From an uncultured Acetatifactor sp. (GTDB lineage: Bacteria > Bacillota > Clostridia > Lachnospirales > Lachnospiraceae): a DNA stretch of 24,896 nt. A model generated the notes under the pieces. That model saw nothing but the letters and a program-made list of their open reading frames with translations. It had not been told where the DNA came from and did no database searches. The stretch's first letter is position 1. The number at the start of each line of letters is the position of its first letter. Positions 15,938-23,587 of the stretch are shown piece after piece. Location of the stretch: the NCBI GenBank assembly GCA_910586515.1, contig CAJUGL010000049.1, positions 1 through 24,896 on the forward strand. Direction: 5' to 3'. A program made the position numbers and the translations under genes.

Positions 15938-16026
15938 CGCCTGTACTCCTTCCTGCCGGGAAGGTGTCTCCCTCTTCCGGCCCCTGACGGCAAATCGAAT
16001 TGCTCCTATGACACTCCTGCGTTTCC

Positions 16027-17772
16027 TTACACAGGCGGCTGCCATTCCTTCTGCCGCGTCTTCCTATATTCGGAAACATCGGTTTCCAGGATAATCCTGC
16101 GAAGAGGCAGGATCCTTCCCGGAGATACGGAGAGTTCATCCACCCCCATGGCAAGAAATTCTCTGGTCAGCGCCGGATCCGCCGCCAATTCTCCGCAGAT
16201 ACCTGCCCGGATGCCTGCCTTATGGGCATTGTCCACCACCAGATGAATCATCCGCAGCACAGCGGGATGATAGGTATCCCGAAATCCGTCCAGTGCACTG
16301 TTCTGACGGTCCACAGCCAGCAGATACTGGGTCAGATCATTGGTTCCGATGCTGAAAAAATCCACTTCCCCGGCCAGAAGATCACTGATAATGGCTGCGG
16401 CAGGGGTCTCGATCATAATCCCCTGTTCCGGATTCCCATAAGTCTCTCCCCGGGCATCCAGTTCCTGCTTTGCCTCTTCTACAAGCTCCCGGATCCTGCG
16501 GATTTCCTTCAAACCGGTAATCATGGGATACATAATTGCTATTTCTCCGTAAATACTCGCACGGAAAAGCGCTCTTATCTGGGTCTTGAAAATCTCCGGC
16601 CTGGTCAGGCAGATACGGATGGCCCGGCAGCCCAGAGCCGGATTCTCTTCCTTTTCCATCCCAAAATAACCGCATTCCTTATCCGCCCCGATATCCAGTG
16701 TGCGGATAACCACCCTCTTTCCGCCCATGGCCTCCGCCGCAGCGCGGTAAATCTGAAACTGTTCCTCCTCCGAGGGAAAGTCCTCCCTCTCCAGGTACAG
16801 GAATTCACTCCGGAACAACCCGATTCCTCCTGCATCGTTCTGCAGCGCCGCATCCAGGTCTCTGATGTTTCCAATATTAGCATACAACAGGATAGGCTGA
16901 CCGTCAAGGGTGATGTTTTGCCTGCCTTTCAGGGTCCGGAGAAGCTCTGCCCTCTCCTTTTCCGCATCCCGGGCCTTCCGCATTCTATGCTCTGTCTCTT
17001 CATCCGGGTCTATGTAGATCACCCCGGCCGTTCCGTCCACAATTCCTCTCTTCCCGTCCACACTGCCGTCCAGGGGAATCCCCGCCCCCACCACTGCGGG
17101 AATCCCCATGGTTCCGGCCAAAATGGCAGTGTGGGAATACGGAGAACCCTGAACCGTCACAAGAGAAAGCACCCTGTCCCTGTCAAGCTGCACTGTCTCG
17201 GAAGGCGCCAGGTCTTCTGCCACAAGAATCACCGGTTCGTCAGCCCTGAAGCTTGTCTCTTTCCCGTTCTGAAGAAGGACAGGCCCAGATGCCGATACTT
17301 CCCTGCCCTGACGAATGCCAGGCTGACGTTCCGACATATTCTCTCCCCGAAGAGCCGCAAGCAGACGCTCCGACACATCCTTCACATCCGCTGCCCTCTC
17401 TCTCATGTACGCATCCTCCATGGCTGCAAACATTCCTGCAAACTTGTCTGCTGTACGGACCACCGCATATTCCGCATTGACGGACTGGCCCAGAATGATA
17501 TGCTCCACTTCCTTCCGGTAACCGCCGTCCTCCAGGATCATTCGGTGGATTTCAAATATGGCCGCATTGGTCTCCCCCACCTCCTGCAGGGCTTTCTCAT
17601 ACAATCCGCTCAACTGAACCAGGGCTATGTCCGTGGCTTCCCGGTATCGCCGCACTTCCGCTTCCGGGTCTTTTACCTTCTCCGGATTTGCCTGTATCTT
17701 CTTTTTCCCATAAACCAGAACCCTGCCCATGGCAATTCCGCCGCATACGCCTTTTCCATGATATACCTGCAT
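16027..17772 (-). CDS. ptsI: PTS enzyme I (phosphoenolpyruvate-protein phosphotransferase)
   Basis: Cytosolic enzyme I transfers phosphate from PEP to HPr at the head of the sugar phosphotransferase system. With the ATG at 17772 (GGAGG 5 nt upstream; the GTG at 17778 would overlap that site) the product has 581 residues. The phospho-accepting H214 is in GSPYSHTAILAGTMGIPAVV. PEP-binding blocks GGIGLFRSEFLYLE (315-328) and DFFSIGTNDLTQY (471-483), and catalytic C526 in GICGE, are present. The SH-TAIL motif differs from the usual GGRTSHSAI. Residues about 146-178 are a polar insert before PVILVAEDL that most enzymes I lack. No HPr or EII gene is in the window. The upstream neighbour is a PfkB-family kinase. 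Confidence 0.93.
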   Translation of the reverse strand: MQVYHGKGVCGGIAMGRVLVYGKKKIQANPEKVKDPEAEVRRYREATDIALVQLSGLYEKALQEVGETNAAIFEIHRMILEDGGYRKEVEHIILGQSVNAEYAVVRTADKFAGMFAAMEDAYMRERAADVKDVSERLLAALRGENMSERQPGIRQGREVSASGPVLLQNGKETSFRADEPVILVAEDLAPSETVQLDRDRVLSLVTVQGSPYSHTAILAGTMGIPAVVGAGIPLDGSVDGKRGIVDGTAGVIYIDPDEETEHRMRKARDAEKERAELLRTLKGRQNITLDGQPILLYANIGNIRDLDAALQNDAGGIGLFRSEFLYLEREDFPSEEEQFQIYRAAAEAMGGKRVVIRTLDIGADKECGYFGMEKEENPALGCRAIRICLTRPEIFKTQIRALFRASIYGEIAIMYPMITGLKEIRRIRELVEEAKQELDARGETYGNPEQGIMIETPAAAIISDLLAGEVDFFSIGTNDLTQYLLAVDRQNSALDGFRDTYHPAVLRMIHLVVDNAHKAGIRAGICGELAADPALTREFLAMGVDELSVSPGRILPLRRIILETDVSEYRKTRQKEWQPPV

Positions 17773-17813
17773 CTCCACCTCCGGATACCCATCCCCATTG
17801 CGCTCTCCGCTTT

Positions 17814-18050
17814 CCCGTTGCTCTGCCGCTTCCCTTTTGTCCGCCTATTCGCCCGTTGCTCTCTGCTCTCCCGTTGCTCTGCCGACGCTTCCCCTTTGTC
17901 CGCCTATTCGCCCGTTGCTCTTTCCGCTCTCCCGTTGCTCTGCCGACTCTTCCCCTTTGTCCGCCTATTCGTCCGTTGCTCTTTCCGCTCTCCCGTCAGC
18001 TTACCGACGCTTCCCCTTTGTCCGCCTATTCGCCCGTTGCTCTCTGCTCT
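17814..18050 (-). repeat. Tandem repeat array (four units of about 60 bp)
   Basis: Four consecutive units of 56, 61, 61 and 59 bp start at 17814, 17870, 17931 and 17992. Each contains CCCGTTGCTCTGCCG-like, CTTTGTCCGCCTATTCG and a second CCGTTGCTCT block (plus-strand sequence). A degenerate tail with two GTTGGCCTGTCG copies extends to about 18130. On the minus strand, the transcribed strand here, the array is strongly purine-rich. Because the period is not a multiple of three, no reading frame is conserved, so it is non-coding. It fills most of the 391-bp gap (17773-18163) between the pfkB stop and the ptsI start. Confidence 0.88.
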
Positions 18051-18163
18051 CCCGTTGGCCTGTCGTCTCTTCCTTTCTCTGCCTGCCTTTTCTTGTTGGC
18101 CTGTCGCCTTTTTCTCTTGTCTGTCTGCACTTCCGTTTCCCGCGTCTGCCTGCTGCTCCATGT

Positions 18164-19072
18164 TCAGTCCGCCAGCTGCCTGTATACGGCCATAACTTCC
18201 TCCCGGGAAGCCAGGAATTCCGAAAATGCGCTTGCGCTTCCGGCCGCAATTCCCATACGAAAGGCATTTCTGTAGTCTTTCTTTCTCATCCATCCTGCCA
18301 GGAAACCTGCCACCATGGAATCTCCCGCCCCCACGCCGTTGATCAGTTTTCCCTTGGGCGCAGGCGCTTCATAGATATTCCCGTCTTCCGCCGCCAGAAC
18401 CGCTCCCTCTCCTGCCAAAGAAACCAGGACATTGCCTGCCCCCATCTCCCGCAGCCTTTTCGCATAGGGAATCACCGCCTCCCTGTCAGCCAGTTCCACG
18501 CCGAAAATCTCACCCAGTTCATGGTTGTTGGGTTTCACCAGAAAGGGATGATATTCCAGTACTTTAACTAACAGCTCCCTTTCGGCGTCAACCACGGTCA
18601 GCACGGCTTTTCCGGCCAGCCGCCTTAGAATCTCTCCATAGATATCATCCGGTACAGAACGGGGAATGCTTCCCGCCAGTACCAGTACATCTCCCTCACC
18701 CAGAACGGCAAGCTTCTCCAATAGCTGCTCCTGTGCGTCCTTGCCGATTACGGGTCCGCAGCCGTTAATCTCCGTTCCTTCTATAGACTTTAACTTCAGG
18801 TTGATTCTGGAGATTCCGCCAGAAACAGGGATGAAATCTGCCTTCACCCCCATCTCTTCCACCCGTCGGACAATCTCCGCGCCTGTAAATCCCGCCGCAA
18901 ACCCAAGGGCCGTATTTTCCAGGCCCAGATTGCCCAGAACCATTGAGACATTCAGGCCTTTCCCGCCGGGCAGGATCAGTTCGGAACCGGTGCGGTTTGT
19001 AATGCCCGTTTTAAAATCCTCCACCGATACAATGTAATCCAGTGACGGGTTAAACGTAACTGTATAAATCAT
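18164..19072 (-). CDS. fruK: PfkB-family sugar-phosphate kinase, probably 1-phosphofructokinase
   Basis: A 302-residue ribokinase-fold enzyme that probably phosphorylates fructose 1-phosphate to fructose 1,6-bisphosphate in the cytosol. The start MIYTVTFNPSLDY is typical of 1-phosphofructokinases. The substrate-binding GGKGLNVS (36-43), KPNNHEL (180-186) and the ATP/anion-hole motif GVGAGDSMVAGF with catalytic base D251 are all present. The ATG at 19072 has GGGAGG 6 nt upstream. Tagatose-6-phosphate kinase is the main alternative because the families overlap. The partner fructose permease gene is absent, but PTS enzyme I lies downstream on the same strand. A promoter at 19174-19202 drives it. 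Confidence 0.85.
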   Translation of the reverse strand: MIYTVTFNPSLDYIVSVEDFKTGITNRTGSELILPGGKGLNVSMVLGNLGLENTALGFAAGFTGAEIVRRVEEMGVKADFIPVSGGISRINLKLKSIEGTEINGCGPVIGKDAQEQLLEKLAVLGEGDVLVLAGSIPRSVPDDIYGEILRRLAGKAVLTVVDAERELLVKVLEYHPFLVKPNNHELGEIFGVELADREAVIPYAKRLREMGAGNVLVSLAGEGAVLAAEDGNIYEAPAPKGKLINGVGAGDSMVAGFLAGWMRKKDYRNAFRMGIAAGSASAFSEFLASREEVMAVYRQLAD

Positions 19073-19173
19073 GTCCTGCCTCCCTGCGTATATTTCTTTA
19101 TCATTTCCCTTTCAAATATGCATTTGCCTTCTTTCCTTTCAGAGACCTGACAGCAAATTCCGTCCTGAATTCT

Positions 19174-19202
19174 ATTATAGATTCCTTTTCCGGCAAGATC
19201 AA
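19174..19202 (-). promoter_or_regulatory. Sigma-A promoter of the kinase-ptsI-ppa group
   Basis: On the minus strand TTGATC (-35, 19197-19202) and TATAAT (-10, 19174-19179) are separated by 17 bp. The start near 19167 gives a leader of about 95 nt. Apart from this and a short A/T-rich hairpin at 19265-19282, I see nothing definite in the 19073-19362 gap. Confidence 0.72.
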
Positions 19203-19362
19203 TGGCTTTGCCGGTAAAAATTCAAAACCTGCCCGTTACCGCCTGCCGTTCCCTTCGTTCACAGCAAAAAGAATGCTTTTTGTACCCCCAAAGCTTCGCG
19301 GCAGAGATTGTGTGAATGATTGCAGCAGGCTGTTACAAAGGAACAGGGAGACCGGATCTCAA

Positions 19363-19947
19363 TTAAGAATATGTCCTGATGATTTCCTCCGCAATCGCAC
19401 GCTTGGAGACACAGCGGTCCATGGCCTGTTTTTCTATATAGCGATGGGCATTCGGTTCGTCCATCTTGATCTCGCTTATTAAAAGCCACTTTGCACGGTT
19501 TACAATGCGGATTTCTTCCATTTTTTCTTCAATAGAGAGCGTTTTCTTCTCTGCTCTGCGGAGCCGTTCCCTTGCGCTTGCCATCCAGCCCAGCGCTGTC
19601 ATGATTGTCTGCCGGGAAATTGGCTTCGGAAGAGTGAAAACACCGTGCTCGGCCACTTTGTCATATAGTTCTGCATGAAGTTCCCCGCGGACCATCAGCA
19701 GGACTACGGTTCCTATTGAACCACATGCATCTATGGCGAATCTTGTCCCCATATCGTCGGGTAAGGGTGCGTTGACAATGACATAGTCGTATGCCCGCTG
19801 GACAAAAGCTCTTTTCGCGGCGCTGATGTTTGACACCACATGAACAGGCGCGTACTTGGATTCGGGGAGCAGCGCGGTGAGAGCGCTGTTTAAACTCTCT
19901 GCCGCAGAAACGATCAGAACACTGTATATCCGTTCTTTTAGACTCAT
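19363..19947 (-). CDS. ANTAR-domain antiterminator (NitR/NasT-like) with degenerate receiver
   Basis: A 194-residue RNA-binding regulator. Residues about 1-120 have a response-regulator receiver fold, but the phosphoacceptor Asp is replaced by Asn (N59 in DYVIVNAPLPDD), and the acidic pair after the first strand reads SA (LIVSAAE). The conserved Lys (K108 in LPKP) remains. Residues about 136-194, after a short coiled-coil linker, form an ANTAR domain (IVNRAKWLLISE, QAMDRCVSKRAIAEEII), which binds RNA hairpins to prevent termination. AGGAGG lies 8 nt before the ATG. It is the last gene of the glt/gln operon, 26 bp after glutamine synthetase, as in clostridial nitR-type loci. The likely target is the leader hairpin at 24701-24781. 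Confidence 0.88.
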   Translation of the reverse strand: MSLKERIYSVLIVSAAESLNSALTALLPESKYAPVHVVSNISAAKRAFVQRAYDYVIVNAPLPDDMGTRFAIDACGSIGTVVLLMVRGELHAELYDKVAEHGVFTLPKPISRQTIMTALGWMASARERLRRAEKKTLSIEEKMEEIRIVNRAKWLLISEIKMDEPNAHRYIEKQAMDRCVSKRAIAEEIIRTYS

Positions 19948-19973
19948 CTTGTACGCCTCCTATTCCAGTTCCT

Positions 19974-21185
19974 TTATGGATTGCAGTAGATGTCCAGGAT
20001 GGCCCCGGGCACATGGGTCTTGATGAACTGGCTTGCCGCCGCGATTCTGCGCGCCGAAGGCAGATCTTGGGGCAGTTTCCTGAACTTTGCCAGAGTCTCG
20101 GCATCGGCTTTAAACAGATTGATGTCCGCAGCCTCCGGCAGGTCCGGTTTGTTTTGCAGACCGTAGAGGCCGGCATGGATCATCAGCGCAAATGCCAGAT
20201 AGGGATTGGCCGCGGGATCGGGGGAACGAAGTTCGGCCCTGTGGTATTCTCCTATGGCCGCCGGAATGCGGATCAGTTGAGAGCGGTTTTCCTTTGACCA
20301 GGAAAGAAAGCCGGGGGCCTTATTCTGTCCGAAGCGCTTGTAGGAATCTTCGTTGGGGTTTAGGAACGCGGTCATTTCTTCCGTTTTCTCAAGGATACCG
20401 GCAATCACATGATAAAGATTTTCCGCATTTTCACTGGGTCTTACCGAGATATTGATATGAAATCCGTTTCCCGGCTCATGATCAAGGGGTTTGGCGGAAA
20501 AATCCGCATACAGGCCGTTCCGCTGGGCAACGATTTTTACCACGGTTTGAAATGTCATGACATTATCCGCCGCGGTAATGGCATCGGAATAGCGAAAGTC
20601 GATTTCATTCTGTCCAGGCCCCTCCTCGTGGTGGGAGCTTTCGGGCCGAATGCCCATCTGCTCCAGGGTGAGGCATATTTCACGGCGGATGTTTTCCCCC
20701 CGGTCTTCAGGAGCTATGTCCATATATCCTGCTTCGTCATAGGGGATTTTGGTTGGCCGTCCCCATTCATCTAATCGAAAGAGATAGAACTCCTGTTCGG
20801 CGCCGAACAGGAACGAAAAGCCTGCTTTCCCGGCATCGTCCACCGCTTTTTTCAGGAAGCTGCGGGTATCGCACTCAAAGGGCGTGCCGTCCGGATAGGA
20901 GACGCCGCAGAACATCCGCACCACCCGTCCGTGTTCCGGACGCCAGGGAAGGGGCATTAAGGTTTCCGCATCGGGATGGAGCAGCAGGTCAGACCTTGTC
21001 TCATCGCCGAAGCCTGCGATGGCGGAGGCATCAAAGGCGATTCCGTATGCAAAGGCACGGGGAAGCTCCTCCGCCATAATGGATATATTCTTCTGTCTGC
21101 CGAACACATCGCAGAAGGCAAGGCGGATAAATTTCACATCTTCCTCCCTGACGTACTGCATGACCTCTTCCTTTGAATACTTCAT
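19974..21185 (-). CDS. glnA: Glutamine synthetase (GSI-like, short C-terminus)
   Basis: This enzyme makes glutamine from glutamate, ammonia and ATP. The metal ligands expected from GSI are E130 and E132 (GAEQEF), E187 (SSHHE), E194 (GQNEID), H243 (GFHINI) and E318 (RAELRS). The NRSQLIRIPA and SPDPAANPYLA motifs are intact, and the ammonia-site loop reads FDASAIAGF. The ATG at 21185 follows GAAGAGGG; the frame to 21221 lacks a site. At 403 residues it is about 40 shorter than Bacillus GlnA: it ends soon after the helix that precedes the usual C-terminal WDxxRxxVxxWE segment. Only 26 bp separate its stop from the next gene, so no missing tail can be recovered downstream. The Tyr adenylylation motif is absent. 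Confidence 0.9.
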   Translation of the reverse strand: MKYSKEEVMQYVREEDVKFIRLAFCDVFGRQKNISIMAEELPRAFAYGIAFDASAIAGFGDETRSDLLLHPDAETLMPLPWRPEHGRVVRMFCGVSYPDGTPFECDTRSFLKKAVDDAGKAGFSFLFGAEQEFYLFRLDEWGRPTKIPYDEAGYMDIAPEDRGENIRREICLTLEQMGIRPESSHHEEGPGQNEIDFRYSDAITAADNVMTFQTVVKIVAQRNGLYADFSAKPLDHEPGNGFHINISVRPSENAENLYHVIAGILEKTEEMTAFLNPNEDSYKRFGQNKAPGFLSWSKENRSQLIRIPAAIGEYHRAELRSPDPAANPYLAFALMIHAGLYGLQNKPDLPEAADINLFKADAETLAKFRKLPQDLPSARRIAAASQFIKTHVPGAILDIYCNP

Positions 21186-21190
21186 ACTAT

Positions 21191-21280
21191 CTACCCTCTT
21201 CCTTTCCATGATTGATACCACACGCCGGTAAAACTTGCCGCGAATCCCGCCGCAAGGTGCCGCAGGATACCTTTGAGCAT
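21191..21280 (-). CDS. Possible 29-residue ORF between gltB3 and glnA
   Basis: An ATG at 21280 opens a frame for MLKGILRHLAAGFAASFTGV followed by nine residues rich in W, K and R, ending at a TAG 5 bp before the glnA ATG. The peptide is hydrophobic in the middle with basic ends, suggesting a membrane-associated or amphipathic helix. A purine-rich AGCGGGGAA lies directly before the ATG, which is closer than ideal. It occupies most of the 126-bp gap between the two larger genes. I do not recognise it, and chance coding in a short gap is possible. Confidence 0.4.
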   Translation of the reverse strand: MLKGILRHLAAGFAASFTGVWYQSWKGRG

Positions 21281-21311
21281 TTCCCCGCTATCCGTTCCGG
21301 CGGTCTGCGGT

Positions 21312-22034
21312 TTAGTTTGCCACATACATCTGCCTGTAGGGACTTTTGCTGTCGGGAGTAATGACAGTAAAGGGCGAGGACAGCACCTCGCGGATGTCGT
21401 AACCGAATAAATCGCAGTATTCGGACACATAGGCTTTTACCTCTTCCCTGTCGGTTCCGTCTGCGGCACGGGCAGTGACCTGACTGGGGAACTTTATATT
21501 CCTGCAGTCAGAGCGCAGGAACATTTTCCCGCCGTGCATCCCCGTGCAGGGAAAGTTGCCTACGATTTCCTGATCCTTTGCCCCAAGGCCGAGGACGACG
21601 ATGACGCCGCCTGCCTGATATTCCCCCAGAAAGCTCCCTGCCCTGCCGCCGATTACCATAAGGGGTTTCTTCTCTTCATAGGCTTTCATATGGATGCCCG
21701 CCCGGTAGCCTGCATTTCCTCTGACAAAGATTTTGCCCCCTCTCATGGCGTAACCGGCGGCATCGCCGATATTGCCGTGAACCACGATTTTGCCCGCGTT
21801 CATGGTATCGCCTACAGCCTCCTGGGCATTCGCGTTGACCGTAATGACGGCGCCGTTCAGATAAGCGCCCAGGGCATTGCCCGGAACGCCGCTGATCGTA
21901 ATGCTTTTATGGGACATCCCGGCCGCAATATAGCGCTGCCCGCAGCATTCGGTGACAGTGCAGTCATCAGCGGCTTTGCGGAGGGCTTCGTTTAAAGCTC
22001 TGTAATGGAGATTTTTTGCGTTTACTAACATCAT
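21312..22034 (-). CDS. Glutamate synthase GXGXG domain protein (domain 3)
   Basis: This 240-residue protein corresponds to the C-terminal GXGXG beta-helix domain of the large glutamate synthase subunit, here encoded separately. The repeated glycine-rich turns (SGVPGNALGAYL, HGNIGDAAGYAMRGG, RGNAGYRAGIHM, GGRAGSFLGEY) are the signature. In the full enzyme it has a structural role, linking the glutaminase and synthase domains and helping shape the ammonia tunnel. The frame opens at a GTG (22085) overlapping the gltB2 stop, but that has almost no space for a ribosome binding site. The ATG at 22034 with AGGTG 9 nt upstream is preferred. It acts with the proteins encoded at 22082-23587 and 23587-24681. 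Confidence 0.88.
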   Translation of the reverse strand: MMLVNAKNLHYRALNEALRKAADDCTVTECCGQRYIAAGMSHKSITISGVPGNALGAYLNGAVITVNANAQEAVGDTMNAGKIVVHGNIGDAAGYAMRGGKIFVRGNAGYRAGIHMKAYEEKKPLMVIGGRAGSFLGEYQAGGVIVVLGLGAKDQEIVGNFPCTGMHGGKMFLRSDCRNIKFPSQVTARAADGTDREEVKAYVSEYCDLFGYDIREVLSSPFTVITPDSKSPYRQMYVAN

Positions 22035-22081
22035 ATGATACCACACCTTTACCGTTTTTTCTATGGGATTTTTATGTGCGG

Positions 22082-23587
22082 TCACTCTCCCGCATGGGAG
22101 ATGCCCAGGATTTCAAGTTCTTTGTCTGTCATGCCGATTCCCCGGAGCATCAGGCGATTGCCCCGGAGGGATTCGATGGAGTTGATTCCCATACCGCCCA
22201 TCAGTTCCTTGATTTCATGCCGCCAGGCATTCATCAGGTTGATGAGACGCTTGCTGCCGGTATGGGGGTCCAGGCGTTCTACAAGTTCGGGACGCTGGGT
22301 TGCGATGCCCCAGTTGCATTTACCGCTTTGGCAGGTGCGGCAGAGATGGCAGCCCAGAGCAAGCAAAGCTGCCGTTGCAATGTAGCAGGCATCGGCGCCC
22401 AGGGCGATGGCTTTTACCACATCGGCGGCGCTGCGGACAGATCCCCCCGCAACAAGGGATACGTGATTGCGGATTCCTTCCTGGCGGAGCCGGGTGTCCA
22501 CGGCCGCCAGAGCAAGCTCCACCGGAATGCCCACATTGTCTCTGATGCGGGTAGGCGCTGCGCCGGTGCCGCCGCGGAAACCGTCGATGGCAATGATGTC
22601 CGCGCCGCTTCTGGCGATACCGCTGGCGATTGCCGCAATATTATGTACGGCGGCGACCTTTACGATGACGGGCTTCTTATACTCGGTGGCCTCTTTTAAC
22701 GAGAACACAAGCTGGCACAGGTCTTCAATGGAATAAATATCGTGGTGGGGCGCCGGAGATATGGCGTCCGAGCCCTGGGGAATCATACGGGTGCGCGAAA
22801 TGTCGCCCACAATCTTGGCGCCGGGCAGGTGCCCTCCGATTCCGGGCTTTGCGCCCTGTCCCATTTTGATCTCAATGGCGGCGCCGGCTTTCAGATACCC
22901 TTCATGGACGCCGAAACGGCCTGACGCCACCTGGACGACGGTGTTCTCCCCATAGCAGTAAAAGTCTTCATGCAGGCCGCCCTCCCCTGTGTTATAGAAA
23001 ATGCCCAGTTCCTTTGCCGCACGGGCAAGGGAGGCATGTGCGTTGTAGCTGACAGAGCCGTAACTCATTGCCGAAAACATAATCGGCATGGAAAGCTCCA
23101 ATTGAGGGGGCATTTCGTATTTTAATTTGCCGTTTTCATCGCGCCGGACCTTTTCTGGCCTTTTTCCCAGGAACACCCGTGTTTCCATGGGTTCCCGCAG
23201 GGGATCGATGGGCGGATTGGTCACCTGGGAGGCATTGATCAAAATCTTATCCCAATATACAGGCAGCGGTTTGGGACTGCCCATGGAGGACAGCAGCACG
23301 CCGCCGCTGTTGGCCTGCTTATAGATTTCTTTGACGGTATCGTTCTGCCAGTTTGCATTTTCCCGAAAGGCACAATCGCTCTTGACGATTTTCAAGGCCC
23401 TTGCGGGACAGAACGAGACACAGCGCTGACAGTTGACGCACCTGGTCTCATCTGCCTCCATCATGCCCCTGTCTTTCCGAAAGGAGTGGACTTCGTTTGC
23501 GCACTGGCGTTCGCATATACGGCAGACAGTACAGCGCTCCGTGTTTCTGACTACTTCAAATTCGGGATAGATAAATTCCACACTCAT
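22082..23587 (-). CDS. Glutamate synthase FMN domain protein with N-terminal 2[4Fe-4S] ferredoxin domain
   Basis: The catalytic synthase part of a domain-split glutamate synthase: it converts 2-oxoglutarate plus ammonia, channelled from the glutaminase component, to glutamate. Residues 19-29 (C19, C22, C25, C29) and 50-60 (C50, C53, C56, C60) are two 4Fe-4S motifs of ferredoxin type. The FMN-binding TIM barrel follows, with IAIDGFRGGTGAAP and VAGGSVRSAADVVKAIALGA. The 3Fe-4S ligands are C413, C419 and C424 (CX5CX4C), with an extra C416. The start is an ATG at 23587 overlapping the gltB1 stop as TGATG. The extra clusters suggest electrons come from ferredoxin or another partner, since no NADPH-dependent small subunit gene is nearby. 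Confidence 0.93.
   Translation of the reverse strand: MSVEFIYPEFEVVRNTERCTVCRICERQCANEVHSFRKDRGMMEADETRCVNCQRCVSFCPARALKIVKSDCAFRENANWQNDTVKEIYKQANSGGVLLSSMGSPKPLPVYWDKILINASQVTNPPIDPLREPMETRVFLGKRPEKVRRDENGKLKYEMPPQLELSMPIMFSAMSYGSVSYNAHASLARAAKELGIFYNTGEGGLHEDFYCYGENTVVQVASGRFGVHEGYLKAGAAIEIKMGQGAKPGIGGHLPGAKIVGDISRTRMIPQGSDAISPAPHHDIYSIEDLCQLVFSLKEATEYKKPVIVKVAAVHNIAAIASGIARSGADIIAIDGFRGGTGAAPTRIRDNVGIPVELALAAVDTRLRQEGIRNHVSLVAGGSVRSAADVVKAIALGADACYIATAALLALGCHLCRTCQSGKCNWGIATQRPELVERLDPHTGSKRLINLMNAWRHEIKELMGGMGINSIESLRGNRLMLRGIGMTDKELEILGISHAGE

Noticed and set aside
17814..18050. CRISPR array
   Set aside because: The units are similar along their whole length, with no short constant repeat separated by unique spacers, and no cas genes are present.
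16222..18195. 657-residue open frame on the plus strand
   Set aside because: It is antisense to ptsI and then runs through the tandem array. It has no ribosome binding site or family features, while the minus-strand ptsI frame has all its catalytic motifs.
17904..18293. 129-residue minus-strand frame with Gly/Arg-rich repeats
   Set aside because: It overlaps the end of the kinase gene in another frame. The apparent repeats come from the DNA tandem array, whose 56-61 bp units do not keep one reading frame.
19265..19282. CAAAAAG/CTTTTTG hairpin as the terminator of the nitrogen operon
   Set aside because: The 7-bp stem is almost all A-T and has no separate T-run beyond it. It is too weak to call as the operon terminator.
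22083..22085. GTG overlapping the gltB2 stop as the start of gltB3
   Set aside because: The purine-rich GGGAGA abuts the GTG with no spacing, and the extra 17 residues do not resemble the domain. The ATG at 22034 has a properly spaced AGGTG. Coupled initiation at the GTG cannot be fully excluded.
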